A DNA stretch of 64,000 nt from positions 2,790,001 to 2,854,000 of the forward strand of contig NZ_OZ244942.1 in the NCBI RefSeq assembly GCF_965222285.1. The letters run 5' to 3'. Both the position numbers and the translations under genes were made by a program. Source of the stretch: Tepidicaulis sp002389665 (GTDB lineage Bacteria; Pseudomonadota; Alphaproteobacteria; Parvibaculales; Parvibaculaceae). The notes beneath the pieces were generated by a model that did no database searches, was not told the origin of the DNA, and saw only the letters and a program-made list of their open reading frames with translations. The first letter of the stretch is position 1. Every line of letters begins with the position of its first letter. Of this stretch, positions 9,156 through 17,498 are shown piece after piece.

Positions 9156-9413
9156 CGTCTCCTCTCCGCGATCGCCACCTATCATCAAAAAATGATCGGC
9201 TTTTGCTGGCGGACAAGACGGCGCCATGAAGATCGAAGAGACACAGGGACTTGGCGCGACAATGGCGCCACGCCTTCGGCGCATGGCGCCGTCAAAAGAG
9301 ATGTGCAGACAGGAACATAAGCCCCTCATGGCGCCGTTCTTTTATCTTGCCCTCCCGCGATATCGAGTTCACCCCACGCTCACCTGCGTCGATGCCCTTT
9401 CTCCTGGGACTGA
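9156..9413. other. Candidate oriT / relaxase upstream region
   Basis: This non-coding stretch between the relaxase and the transglycosylase carries four copies of ATGGCGCC or its complement, at 9221-9228 (inverted), 9263-9270, 9284-9291 and 9328-9335, and a small ATCAT-ATGAT hairpin at 9182-9196. In related ICEs the transfer origin lies close to the relaxase gene. Repeats plus position make it the best oriT candidate in the window, but no nick site can be named. Confidence 0.4.
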
Positions 9414-10169
9414 CTAACGGGAGATGCTGAAGAGCTGCACGAAGAGATCGCCACCACCGGCAGCGAAGTCACCGCGCGATTTGCCGTCAGAACCGGCAAA
9501 GAGATACCGCTTTCGACGCTGAACCGTATCGTTCGTCGAAGCAACTTCGGGGCGCGTTTCATGCCCGTCGAGCGGGAAGAAAAGCGATTTTCCGGAGGCG
9601 AAAGACACGCGTGCGGTTGCCAATGAGACGACTGCTTTGTCGTCTGTGGGGACGATTTCAACACGCGGGAGAACCACCGCGAGATAGGCGTGGGTCTCTT
9701 CGGGAAGGCTCCGCTCGCCCTTCAGATAGGCCTGATAGCGTGTCGGCCCGGCATGATAGGCGGCAAAAAGTCCCGGAAAGCCGAAGCGGTCGCGCATCTC
9801 ACTCAGATAGGCCGTGCCCGCCAGAATATTGTCGCGCGGATCATGCGGATCGGGGCCGAGCCCATGTCGCGCCCGCAGTTCGGCATAGGTCGCGGGCATC
9901 AGCTGCATCAGTCCCATTGCGCCCGCAGGCGATGTGATCGGCGCGTCGTTCAGCAGAGTCCGGCCACCGCTTTCCGCCTCGATGACGGCCTCGATCCAGT
10001 GCGCCGGAATACCGAAATGCCGCGCGGCTTCGGCGATGAGGGGCCGCCATCGCGCCATGTTCCTTGCTTCCGGATCGACCACTATGCTCATGGTGGCTAG
10101 TGGTGTGAGGCCATGCTCCGGCTCTGCGCTGCGGATCGCATGGGCGAGAACCAGCGTCAGAATATCCAT
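9414..10169 (-). CDS. Conjugation-associated lytic transglycosylase
   Basis: A 251-residue SLT-type lytic transglycosylase that would open peptidoglycan for the conjugation channel. The catalytic glutamate is in HWIEAVIEAESGG, followed by the family signatures GAMGLMQLMPATYAEL and AYHAGPTRYQAYL. The C-terminal third is unrelated to the enzyme core. Its start overlaps the end of the S26 peptidase gene by 13 bases. This pairing matches the traF-msi107 arrangement of ICEMlSym elements. No signal peptide is obvious at the chosen start. Confidence 0.85.
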   Translation of the reverse strand: MDILTLVLAHAIRSAEPEHGLTPLATMSIVVDPEARNMARWRPLIAEAARHFGIPAHWIEAVIEAESGGRTLLNDAPITSPAGAMGLMQLMPATYAELRARHGLGPDPHDPRDNILAGTAYLSEMRDRFGFPGLFAAYHAGPTRYQAYLKGERSLPEETHAYLAVVLPRVEIVPTDDKAVVSLATARVSFASGKSLFFPLDGHETRPEVASTNDTVQRRKRYLFAGSDGKSRGDFAAGGGDLFVQLFSISR

Positions 10170-10735
10170 AGCGGTACCAGCCTGCCGATGACGAGCGCCC
10201 GCTCGACCAGCCCGAAATACCGCCCATCGAAAGAGCTGGGTTCGCCTTCGGCGAGCAGCAAAACATGATAGCCGCCGAGCCTCTCGCAGCCCCGCCAGCG
10301 CGGCATAAGGCGGCCCTCGCCGTCCAACTCCAGCCGCCGCACCGCGTGCCGCCCGTTGATCGTGAGGTCGTTGCCGGTCATGCAGACCGTATCGAACCGG
10401 CTGGCCGCAACGCGCTTGATCAGCAGGGCATCGCGCGCGAGATAGTGCCGTTCGTCGGCAATGCGTCGTGCCTCTTCCGGCAAGCGCGCCAGCACAAGAT
10501 CGCCCCGGACAAAATCCGGCGAGAGACGCAGATAGAGCCCGCGCGGGGCGCTGGCGCTTGCGTTCCAGACGAGACGCGGCAGTGGGTCGAGAAGCGCCGT
10601 CGCGCCGATCAGGCCGATGCCGAACACAGTCCAGAGAAGAAGACGCCTGCGGCGGTGCGGGTGTTTCGGGCCGCGCGGAGACCGCATGGGCACCAGCGCG
10701 CCGCTCTCGGCGATGAGGGAGAGCCGCTCACTCAT
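10157..10735 (-). CDS. traF: S26-family signal peptidase, TraF-like
   Basis: A 192-residue membrane-anchored S26 serine protease. A membrane helix spans about residues 32-50. The nucleophile region is ASAPRGLYLR and the catalytic lysine lies in ALLIKRVAA. TraF proteins mature and cyclise the TrbC pilin, and a trbC gene is present at 1019-1342. The gene overlaps the excisionase-like gene upstream by eight bases, so both should be on one transcript. Confidence 0.88.
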   Translation of the reverse strand: MSERLSLIAESGALVPMRSPRGPKHPHRRRRLLLWTVFGIGLIGATALLDPLPRLVWNASASAPRGLYLRLSPDFVRGDLVLARLPEEARRIADERHYLARDALLIKRVAASRFDTVCMTGNDLTINGRHAVRRLELDGEGRLMPRWRGCERLGGYHVLLLAEGEPSSFDGRYFGLVERALVIGRLVPLWIF

Positions 10736-10955
10736 CGGAGGTCGAGCGCTTTGCCCGCTCCCGCGACCAGGCGTCGAGATCGTCGATGTGATAGCGCACA
10801 TAACGGCCATGCTTGCGGTATTCGGGGCCACCGCCGACGACGCGCATCTTTTCCAGCGTGCGCTCGGAGAGGCCGACATAGTGCGCGGCCTGCGGCGTGT
10901 TGAGAAAGGGACTGCCCTTCTTGGCATTCGCAGCCCGGGTCGCGTCGTCATCCAT
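10728..10955 (-). CDS. rdfS: RdfS-like excisionase (helix-turn-helix)
   Basis: A 75-residue winged-helix protein of the excisionase/MerR-like DNA-binding type (TPQAAHYVGLSERTLEKMR, then RYHIDDLDAW). It lies directly upstream of traF, as the recombination directionality factor RdfS does in ICEMlSym-type elements. There it bends the attachment site so that the integrase excises the element. The start at 10955 keeps the conserved core; an upstream in-frame start at 11012 adds a less likely hydrophobic extension. The role is inferred from family and gene order. Confidence 0.75.
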   Translation of the reverse strand: MDDDATRAANAKKGSPFLNTPQAAHYVGLSERTLEKMRVVGGGPEYRKHGRYVRYHIDDLDAWSRERAKRSTSDE

Positions 10956-11136
10956 GGGGCACCTCGCATGTAACCCACGCGCGAATCGCGCAAGGAAGCC
11001 CCACCACGGCAAGGATCGGAAAAAGAGGTCCGGTGACCGAGCGGCGAATATCCGGCCACGTCGTTTCGCCAGCGCAACAGATCGCAGAAGGGAAAAGCCT
11101 CCGCGCCCGGAGGGACGCGGAGGCGATGGTGTGACG

Positions 11137-11460
11137 TCAGTCGACGGGATTCCAGATCAGCGCGAAGGTCTCGTCGTCATCCTGACCGGCGGCGCGGCCG
11201 AGATTCGCGTAGAGCCGGCGCGGCCCGAATTCCGGGGCGGCGAGGCTGAGGCTCACATAGTCCCGGCCCGAAGTTTCGCCGGTACGCGTCCAGCCCGCGC
11301 CGATCTCGACGCCCTGCGTGAGGACGCGGAAGTCCGGCTGCGCCTCGGCGCTTTTCGCCGCATTGGGCACGATATCGATCTCGGCGCGGATGGTCAGTGT
11401 CTTCAACTGGCCCTTGTAACCGCCGCTCGACTGCTTGGTGACATATCCGATTGCAGGCAT
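11137..11460 (-). CDS. DUF736 family protein
   Basis: A 107-residue protein with the DUF736 layout: MPAIGYVTKQSSGGYKG at the start, then LTIRAEIDIVPN, then SLAAPEFGPRRLYANLG and a C-terminal FALIWNP. These small proteins are common in alphaproteobacterial plasmids and ICEs near transfer genes, and their biochemical role is not established. The upstream 640 bases are non-coding and contain a large palindrome. Confidence 0.85.
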   Translation of the reverse strand: MPAIGYVTKQSSGGYKGQLKTLTIRAEIDIVPNAAKSAEAQPDFRVLTQGVEIGAGWTRTGETSGRDYVSLSLAAPEFGPRRLYANLGRAAGQDDDETFALIWNPVD

Positions 11461-12100
11461 GGTCTTTCTCCTTCGATGAACGCCGAGGGGTCCATTCCCC
11501 TCGCGATGGCGAACCCCGATGGGCGCGGCAGCCGCCCGCCGAACCGGAGGCCGGAGCGCAAGCGCAGGACCCGAGCGCCGGGCTTTTTTGAAGCGAAGCG
11601 ACCCCGCGAGGAGCGCGCGGCAGCGCGCGGGGAAAAAAGCCCGGCGCGACGGTTTCGGGCGGGCGGTAGCGCCCATAGGTATCGCCGCTCAAGCGAGGGA
11701 ATGACCCCGGTGACGCCCCTGCCGAAGGAGGAGAGAGCCCTTGCAATCCATGCGCGCCAAGCTTCCTGAGGCGGACGGGCCGGATGATGAAGGCCGGAGC
11801 GATAGATCGATTCAACACCGAAGCGACACGCCGACAACACCGGAAAGCGCTCATGCGGGAGAGTAGGATGCGGCAGATGCGTGGCGAAGAGCGAGCGATG
11901 AGAGCCCTGCCTTACCACCGGAACGCGGCCAAGCGCGCCCACATCGCGTTCCCGCATGTTGCTTGACGACGGCTTCACTGCCTCTGAAATCATGTCCGCG
12001 ATCACGCCGCCCTCGCGACTCCGGAGCGCGGCAGGCGATGAATAACGATCTGTTCGCTCATGAAAAAGAGCGGGCGGCGAAGGACGACGCCCGCAAAGTT
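11461..12100. other. Long non-coding region with an extended palindrome
   Basis: This 640-base GC-rich gap shows no ORF with homologue-like sequence. Its main feature is the hairpin at 11575-11647. A 14-base word, CCGGAGCGCAAGCG, at 11551-11564 recurs at 15582-15595 in the other long gap of the element. Open frames here look like composition artefacts. Confidence 0.5.
11575..11647. repeat. Perfect 15-base inverted repeat with nested stem
   Basis: GCGCCGGGCTTTTTT at 11575-11589 is exactly complementary to 11633-11647. The 43-base loop contains a second stem (CCCCGCG with CGCGGGG) whose right arm abuts the A run. As RNA or single-stranded DNA it would form a stable extended hairpin. It could be a terminator, a small RNA or a replication or transfer site. 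Confidence 0.6.
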
Positions 12101-13830
12101 TTAGGCCTTCCCGAAATATCCCGCGACGCGATGCCATGCCTCGGCGGGCGCGAAGTCGCCATCCTCGCGATAGGCCCGCGCCGGAACATGCATCCAGCGC
12201 GGCAGCCATGTGCCGACCTTCGCCCGGCCATTCGTGCCTGCGAGACAGTCGCGGATGATCTGCTTCTGGACGGAGGCCTTCTCGGCGACATTCTGGTCGG
12301 CGACACTCTTTCCGGCTATGTCGGCCAGCATCGCATTGATCGTGCTCCTGTCGCGCAGCAGTTCGAAGAAGGGCGCGTCCGGCTCCCAGACCGGGCCATG
12401 TCGCGCTTCAGCACCACCGCCAGCGCCTCGACCGCCGCGCTCCCGACCTGCAATGTCTCGCCCATCACAGTGGCGAGCACATTCATGACCTCCTCGTCAT
12501 TGAGCATCAGCAGCTTGGCGAAGAGGGCGATGGTCGCCTCCGCGTCGCCGTGCGGCGCGGTGAGGTTTTCGCGCTCTTCCGGAAGACCGAGCAGGGCCCG
12601 GATATTGGCCTGCCAGCCCCGGAAGGCACGTTCGGCGACATTGGCCGCGAGGCTCTTCGCGATGGCGTCGGACGCCGCTTTCTGCGGCTCCGGCGTCACC
12701 TGCCAGAGCGCCGATCCGGCGATGACATGCGCGAGCATCAGCCGCAGCGCGATGCCGGGATGGTCCAGCAATTCGGCGCGCACGGCGGCATGGCGATGCA
12801 GTTCGATATAGTTGCGCATCGCTTTGGTCACCTCGGGCCGGGCGGCGCGGACCTCCGCTGCATCATTGCCCGCGCCCTCGTGTTTTGCCTTGCGGCGCGC
12901 CTCCGCGCGGGAGAGATATCCCTCATGGAAACTGACCTCGCCGCGGCCTGAGACCTCGACATAGACCTTGCCGCCCTTCTTCTTCGGGACCTTCTCGTAG
13001 TCCCATGCGGGGAAGTGCTCGCCGGGCTCCATAACGATCACCTCACTCCAGCCCGCCTCGCGCAGCGCGTCTGCTTTGGCTGCAATGGCCTCGCCCTGCT
13101 TGCGCCAGAAGAGGTCCGGATCGGCGAAGTACCCTTCCTCGCCGAAAAGATCGGTGACGATTTCGCCCTCGTAAGTATCGAGCGGGAAGAGCGCCGCGCC
13201 GGTCGCAATCGACTGGCCGCCGAAGAGCCATTGCTTCAACCGGTGGCCGGTCGGACAGGCGTTCCGGTCCGCCTTCCAGAGCTTCCACCATTCCTTCTGC
13301 TTCGCCTGCGAGGCAAGCGTCAGATGGCGGATCGATGCGGCGTCGATCTTCTCCGCCCGATAGGCCGCGCGGATCGGCGCGATCAGCGTGCCGAGCGCGA
13401 GGCGGCGCTTCACCATCAATTCGGTAAGACCGAAAGTCGCGGCGATGTCGGCGACGGATTTCCCCTCGCGGGTAAGCCGCGCGAAACACTCATACTGGCT
13501 CATCTCGTCGGGATCGAGACGGGCGATGTTCTCGATCAGCGAGGCTTCGAGCGCGGCGGCATCGTCGCCGGACTCCATTACGGCGCAGGGCAAGGGCTCG
13601 ACTTCGCCCTGCTCTTCCTTCACCGCCTTGGCCGAGAAATAGCGCCGCCGTCCGGCGACGATTTCATAGGCGTTGGGCTCCGCCTCGACGGGGCGCACGA
13701 GAAGCGGCTGCAGGATGCCGCGCGCCCGGATCGAGGGCAGGATGTCGTCGATATCGGGCGGGCGCTTGCCATGCCGCATATTGATCGCGGCGGGGCGCAG
13801 TTCATCGATCGGGATGTGACGCAGTTCCAT
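12101..13830 (-). pseudogene. ParB/RepB-like protein with a one-base frameshift
   Basis: From ATG 13830 the frame encodes a ParB/Srx-type N-terminal nuclease/partition domain (IPIDELRPAAINMRHGKRPP, then IVAGRRRY and LIENIARLDPDEM) and a helix-turn-helix (ADIAATFGLTELMVKRRLAL). A long C-terminal region characteristic of ICE- and plasmid-borne ParB-like proteins follows. The frame breaks near 12390-12397 and would end at 12316. The expected C-terminus (WEPDAPFFELLRDRSTINAM, then the AGTNGRAKV region) continues in another frame to a stop at 12101. Restoring one G in the CCCGG run would rejoin them. It could be a real mutation or a sequencing error. Confidence 0.75.
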
Positions 13831-14320
13831 TGGTGTCTCCTTTCGTGTTTTCGGGGGTGGGGCTCGGGCTCTCCGCCGCTTCAAGCGGCAGAGAGAAATT
13901 CGACCAGTCGGCGAGCGCGTAAGTGCCGCCCGCCGCATCGATATGAAGGCCGGGCGTGCCGGGCGCGGCGCCCTCGGTGTCGTGGTCATGGACATGGACG
14001 CGGGCGCGTCCGCCCTCGATCTCGACCTGTTGCACGACGCCGCCGGAAACCGTGACGGTCACGGCGACGGGCTCACCGCGCTCCGAGAAGCGCGGCGGCA
14101 CAGGGAGCGAGGAGGCAAACTCCCGCCATGGATCGGCATCGTCGCCTTCGGCAACGGCATCGATGAAGGTCGGGCCGCAATCGTCGAGTGGCTTCCAGCC
14201 GTCGCTCTCATTGGCGGTGACGATGGCCCTCTCCAGTGCCTCCGCGAGCGTGTCGGCCTCGACCGCCACGATATTGGCGTAATAGGCGGCAAAGCCGCAT
14301 TGCACCGTCCATTTCTTCAT
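13802..14320 (-). CDS. Conserved ICE/plasmid protein of unknown function
   Basis: A 172-residue acidic protein beginning MKKWTVQCGFAAYYANIV, with no known catalytic motif. A histidine-rich stretch (RVHVHDHDTEG) lies near residue 110. It overlaps the start of the ParB-like gene by 29 bases and follows the 65-residue gene upstream, so it is part of one leftward operon from ArdC to ParB. Such proteins accompany ArdC and ParB-like genes in alphaproteobacterial mobile elements, but the function is unknown. Confidence 0.65.
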   Translation of the reverse strand: MKKWTVQCGFAAYYANIVAVEADTLAEALERAIVTANESDGWKPLDDCGPTFIDAVAEGDDADPWREFASSLPVPPRFSERGEPVAVTVTVSGGVVQQVEIEGGRARVHVHDHDTEGAAPGTPGLHIDAAGGTYALADWSNFSLPLEAAESPSPTPENTKGDTNGTASHPDR

Positions 14321-14331
14321 GGGTGTCTCCT

Positions 14332-14529
14332 TCAGAACAGACTCAGCTGGTTGCGGGCGTCCTCGTCGAAGAGGCCGATGTTCAAGGGCTTCTGGGCTTT
14401 GCGCGGGCGCAGCGGCGCGGCCATGAAGGCCGCCAGCCGGTCGCGCTCGCGGATCGGCGCGACGCCCGGCATGAGGCACTGCTCGCCTTCGGGCGTCTTT
14501 TCGGAGTCGAGAGGCGGGTGCTCGCTCAT
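14332..14529 (-). CDS. Small conserved mobile-element protein
   Basis: A 65-residue hydrophilic protein with the conserved pattern TPEGEQCLMPGVAPI and an ending GLFDEDARNQLSLF. Proteins of this form are familiar to me from rhizobial plasmids and ICEs next to ArdC genes. Its ATG overlaps the ArdC stop (14526-14529), implying coupled translation. No function can be proposed. Confidence 0.65.
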   Translation of the reverse strand: MSEHPPLDSEKTPEGEQCLMPGVAPIRERDRLAAFMAAPLRPRKAQKPLNIGLFDEDARNQLSLF

Positions 14530-15461
14530 GCCGCCCTCCCCGCGCCCGTCTCTGTGCCCTCCGCGCGGAAGGCCAGCAGGAAATCCGCCGCCTTGGAGGC
14601 GAGGCTCGCGGCGCGGAAGATGGCACGCTCATCGTCGCGCAACAGGTCGAGCCATGAGGCGATATAGTCCGCATGGCGCACCGTCGGCACGATGCCGAGC
14701 GCGGCGCAGACAAAGGCGCTCGCCATTTCGGCGACGAGTTCCTCCGCCGCATAGGCGCGCGAGCCAAAACGCCCGGAAAGATCGCGCGCCAGCCGCGAGG
14801 GGTGGCCGGTCCAGTGGCCGAGTTCATGGAAACAGGTGCGGTAATAATTGACCGGCTCGTGAAAGGCCGTTTGCGGCGGCACCTCGATGCGGTCGAGGCT
14901 CGGCACATAAAGGGCCATCGCGCCGCCCACATGGAATGCCGCGCCGGTCGCGGCGATCAGCGCCTCGGCGGCGGGCACGGTCTCGCATTCCGGCAGTATG
15001 GCGGGCGGTGCAAGCAGCTCGCCCGGCAGGCCATCGCATTGCGCGACATTGAAAACGGTGAAGCGCTTGAGAAAGGGAACGCTCCGGGCCTCCTCACCCT
15101 CCGCCGCCGCGCGTTCCCGTTCCGCCTTGGGCGTGAAGCGGTCGGCATAAACGAGGGCCACGCCCTTCTCGCCCTTGCGGACATGGCCGCCAAGCGAAAG
15201 CGCTTGCCGGAAGGTGAGCCAGTTCTGGGCGGCGAAACCCCGTTCGATGACGGCGCTCCAGAGGATCAGAATATTGATCCCCGAATAGGCATTCCCCGTC
15301 GCCGCATTGCGCGGCAGACCGAGCCCCGCTTTCGCTTCGTCCCAGGGCTGCACCCAAGGCACCCGGCCCGCTTCCAGTTCCGCGACGATTTTTGCCGTCA
15401 CATCGGCATAAAGCTGCGGCCCCGCCTGCTTCCCGGTCTGACGATTATGTTCTCCGCGCAT
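14526..15461 (-). CDS. ardC: ArdC-like antirestriction protein
   Basis: A 311-residue protein with the two-domain ArdC structure. The N-terminal DUF1738 single-strand DNA-binding domain spans about residues 15-135 (LEAGRVPWVQPW, YSGINILILW, VRKGEKGVALVYAD). The C-terminal metallopeptidase-like domain has the zinc motif HELGHW near residue 218 and AAEELVAEMASAFV after it. Family members protect incoming plasmid DNA from restriction during conjugation, fitting a leading-region gene. It begins the leftward operon that includes the two small genes and the ParB-like gene. Confidence 0.85.
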   Translation of the reverse strand: MRGEHNRQTGKQAGPQLYADVTAKIVAELEAGRVPWVQPWDEAKAGLGLPRNAATGNAYSGINILILWSAVIERGFAAQNWLTFRQALSLGGHVRKGEKGVALVYADRFTPKAERERAAAEGEEARSVPFLKRFTVFNVAQCDGLPGELLAPPAILPECETVPAAEALIAATGAAFHVGGAMALYVPSLDRIEVPPQTAFHEPVNYYRTCFHELGHWTGHPSRLARDLSGRFGSRAYAAEELVAEMASAFVCAALGIVPTVRHADYIASWLDLLRDDERAIFRAASLASKAADFLLAFRAEGTETGAGRAA

Positions 15462-15697
15462 CGGCCAGCTCCCGTCAAATCCCGCCGCGTCTCTCCCGGA
15501 AGCGGGATGGGCGGCGAAAAGCGACCGGAAGGCCCGCCGTCAGAGGCGGGACGCACCGAAGGCCGGAACGAAGTGGAGGACCCGGAGCGCAAGCGGAGGG
15601 TTGCGGCCTGCCGCGGCGGGCCTAGAAGGGAGCGCCGCCCATCCCGCGTGACGGGGAGACGCTTCAAATAAAGACGCCGCGCGAAAGCGCGGCGGCC

Positions 15698-15940
15698 TTA
15701 ACCCTTGGGCTTGTAGAGTTCCTTGAGAACGTCACCGGGATCGTCGCCAAGCGCCTGCACGACGTCGACGAATTCGATGATGTCGAGACGGCGTTCGCCG
15801 CCTTCATATTTGGCGACAAAGGATTGGGTACGCTTGAGCCGCGCGGCGACATCCGCCTGCGTCAGGCCCTTCGCCTTGCGAAGCTTGATCAGCAACGCCA
15901 GCAGCTTGCGTTGACGCGGCGTGCGAAGGGTCTTGGACAT
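15698..15940 (-). CDS. XRE-family transcriptional regulator
   Basis: An 80-residue single-domain repressor-like protein. The helix-turn-helix is clear: KGLTQADVAARLKRTQSFVA, followed by KYEGGERRLDIIEFVDVVQAL. There is no effector domain, as in phage-type and controller-type regulators. Two inverted repeats lie just upstream of its start (15947-15972 and 15978-15998), suggesting autoregulation. It is separate from the second XRE gene, whose stop is about 150 bases upstream. Confidence 0.85.
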   Translation of the reverse strand: MSKTLRTPRQRKLLALLIKLRKAKGLTQADVAARLKRTQSFVAKYEGGERRLDIIEFVDVVQALGDDPGDVLKELYKPKG

Positions 15941-15946
15941 TCGGCC

Positions 15947-15998
15947 GAACCGGCTTGAGACAAAACGGTTCGACCAAATAATCCCAGTTTCGGATTAT
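15947..15998 (-). promoter_or_regulatory. Two inverted repeats at the XRE promoter
   Basis: CGAACCG (15947-15953) pairs with CGGTTCG (15966-15972). ATAATCC (15978-15984) pairs with GGATTAT (15992-15998). Both lie between the XRE start at 15940 and its likely promoter, as expected for operators. Confidence 0.5.
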
Positions 15999-16087
15999 CC
16001 CATTTTAGGATATTTTGATGCGGTGCGAACTTGACTGATGGGACGAGATCGCCCTTCGCCACATCCGAAAAACAAGGTGATCGAGTC

Positions 16088-16306
16088 TCAGCCCGATCTG
16101 TCCGGACGCAGGAGATCGAGATGACTGACACCCAACGCGGTCGCGAGTTCATAAAGCGTCACGACGGTTGGATTGCGGCGGCCTTGTTCGAGCCCGCTGA
16201 TGTATTGCTGGCTGAAACCGGAAATCTCGGCGAACTGTTCTTGGGTCAGACCCTTTTTGAGCCTGATCCGCCTGACATTGTCGCCGACCGTCTTGCGCAT
16301 ATCCAT
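16088..16306 (-). CDS. qseC: XRE controller-type regulator, QseC-like
   Basis: A 72-residue helix-turn-helix protein (LKKGLTQEQFAEISGFSQQY, then ISGLEQGRRNPTVVTLYELA). It resembles restriction-modification controller proteins, the group to which QseC of Mesorhizobium ICEMlSym belongs. It is transcribed divergently from a small DUF2285 gene, exactly the qseC-qseM layout, with a palindrome in the shared promoter. In the known system QseC represses or activates qseM and itself from paired operators, forming a bistable switch for element transfer. The role here is inferred from family and layout. Confidence 0.7.
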   Translation of the reverse strand: MDMRKTVGDNVRRIRLKKGLTQEQFAEISGFSQQYISGLEQGRRNPTVVTLYELATALGVSHLDLLRPDRSG

Positions 16307-16326
16307 GCGCCAAGGTCAGCGGATTA

Positions 16327-16355
16327 CATACTTTAAGTTTATCAACTATAGTATG
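16327..16355. promoter_or_regulatory. Candidate operator between qseC-like and qseM-like genes
   Basis: CATACT (16327-16332) and AGTATG (16350-16355) form an inverted repeat in the 86-base AT-rich gap between divergent starts at 16306 and 16393. The position suits an operator that controls both genes. Confidence 0.5.
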
Positions 16356-16392
16356 TTATTCGGATGGCACGGAACCATGAGCGGAGCGGGAC

Positions 16393-16668
16393 ATGCCTAA
16401 GCCGGAACTCAATCCAGAGATCGTCGAGGACGTCCCTTGGTCGGAGACAATCACCGACTATGACGAGCGTCATCTGATCGTTTATCTGCGGTTGCTCGAC
16501 GCCGTCGCAGCCGGCGCGTCGGATGAGGCGATGTCGAGGATCGTTCTGGGTATCGACCCCGCGCGAGAGGCCGAGCGATCCCGCAACGCCCTGGCGAGCC
16601 ACTTGCGCCGTGCCAGATGGATGTCGGATAATGGTTACCGTCATCTTCTCACTACCGGGGCGCACTGA
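16393..16668 (+). CDS. qseM: Small DUF2285 protein, QseM-like antiactivator
   Basis: A 91-residue protein with the short DUF2285-like fold: DERHLIVYLRLLDAVAAGAS, then ARRARWM-like LRRARWMSDNGYRHLL. In ICEMlSym elements the small DUF2285 protein QseM binds and blocks the quorum-sensing regulator TraR and the excision activator FseA. Here the gene is divergent from the XRE gene and converges with the FseA-like gene, six bases apart. I therefore interpret it as the antiactivator of excision. No traR is in the window. Confidence 0.7.
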   Translation: MPKPELNPEIVEDVPWSETITDYDERHLIVYLRLLDAVAAGASDEAMSRIVLGIDPAREAERSRNALASHLRRARWMSDNGYRHLLTTGAH

Positions 16669-16674
16669 GCTCCC

Positions 16675-17460
16675 TCATCGCAACAATTTTAGATAACCGC
16701 CATTCATCAGGTCGCGGCCGCGTCTAATGGCGCGGCGCACTTGGTCGCAGAGATGGTTCCGCGGATCGCGCCAGTCAGCCTCGACACGCTCCGCACCGAA
16801 CAGCGCAACCGCGACCTCGCGCTGGGATGCTCCAGCGAGATAGCCGTCCAGCGCCTGCAGAACTCGGGAGAGGCGTCGAGCGCCAAGGTCCGGCGGATAA
16901 AATTTCGTTCGTAGCGTCTCGGTGCACACAAGGTCGTTCAGCCGCCTGAAGCCGCGCCATCTTGTCTCCGAATAGGGCGTCATGGGCAAGACGTTCGCAA
17001 GCACCTGCACCGGGCGCGTAAGGCATTCGCCAGTAACAGACAGTTGCAGGAACCGGCCCTGGTCGGCGCACAGAAGATGTTGAATGTCTTCTCCGGGGAT
17101 GAGGACATTGCGGCATCGCAGGCGGCTTAAATTCAGAAACCGGCCCGACACGTGACCGACATTCTGGCTCGCAACGACCGGAAGAACACTCGGGCAGAAC
17201 TCCGGCATCCAGAAAATATTCGCCTCGCGCGCGTCGCGATCGGGCGTTTCGAAAAGGAGCAAGCCCCATTCCCGTGCCTCGGACATTTGGTCGCCGGCGG
17301 ACCAGGTCTCATCGGGCGGGCTGCCATCCGGCGGCCACGTCACGCCAAGATTTGCAGCCGCGCTCCTGTAGGCGCGATTGCGGCGCAAAAATTCCCACGC
17401 AAGCCCATGCGCCGACAAGGCCTGAAGCCACTCATATTGCTCTGTGTTTTGCCATTTCAT
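16675..17460 (-). CDS. fseA: DUF6499-DUF2285 regulator, FseA-like excision activator
   Basis: A 261-residue protein. The N-terminal 70 residues (YEWLQALSAHGLAWEFLRRN, then YRSAAANLGVTW) fit DUF6499. The C-terminal 90 residues (LQALDGYLAGASQREVAVAL, then RAIRRGRDLMNGGYLKLLR) are DUF2285. In Mesorhizobium R7A the equivalent FseA is made by programmed frameshifting between msi172 and msi171; here both halves lie in one continuous frame. FseA activates rdfS, and an rdfS-like gene is present at 10728. Function is inferred from domains and neighbours. Confidence 0.75.
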   Translation of the reverse strand: MKWQNTEQYEWLQALSAHGLAWEFLRRNRAYRSAAANLGVTWPPDGSPPDETWSAGDQMSEAREWGLLLFETPDRDAREANIFWMPEFCPSVLPVVASQNVGHVSGRFLNLSRLRCRNVLIPGEDIQHLLCADQGRFLQLSVTGECLTRPVQVLANVLPMTPYSETRWRGFRRLNDLVCTETLRTKFYPPDLGARRLSRVLQALDGYLAGASQREVAVALFGAERVEADWRDPRNHLCDQVRRAIRRGRDLMNGGYLKLLR

Positions 17461-17498
17461 GGGACCGGTTCGAAAAGGAGATAAGTCGCCGGAGCCTT

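Noticed and set aside
8013..9320. A 435-codon plus-strand frame opposite the relaxase
   Set aside because: The relaxase frame has the histidine motif and DUF3363 region; the antisense frame shows no recognisable motif.
11403..12209. Open frames of up to 290 codons in the 11461-12100 gap
   Set aside because: Their translations are Arg/Pro-rich, overlap each other on both strands and match nothing recognisable. The palindrome is the better explanation of this region.
16675..17460. Programmed frameshift site within the FseA-like gene
   Set aside because: Both domains are in a single continuous frame, so no frameshift is needed to join them.
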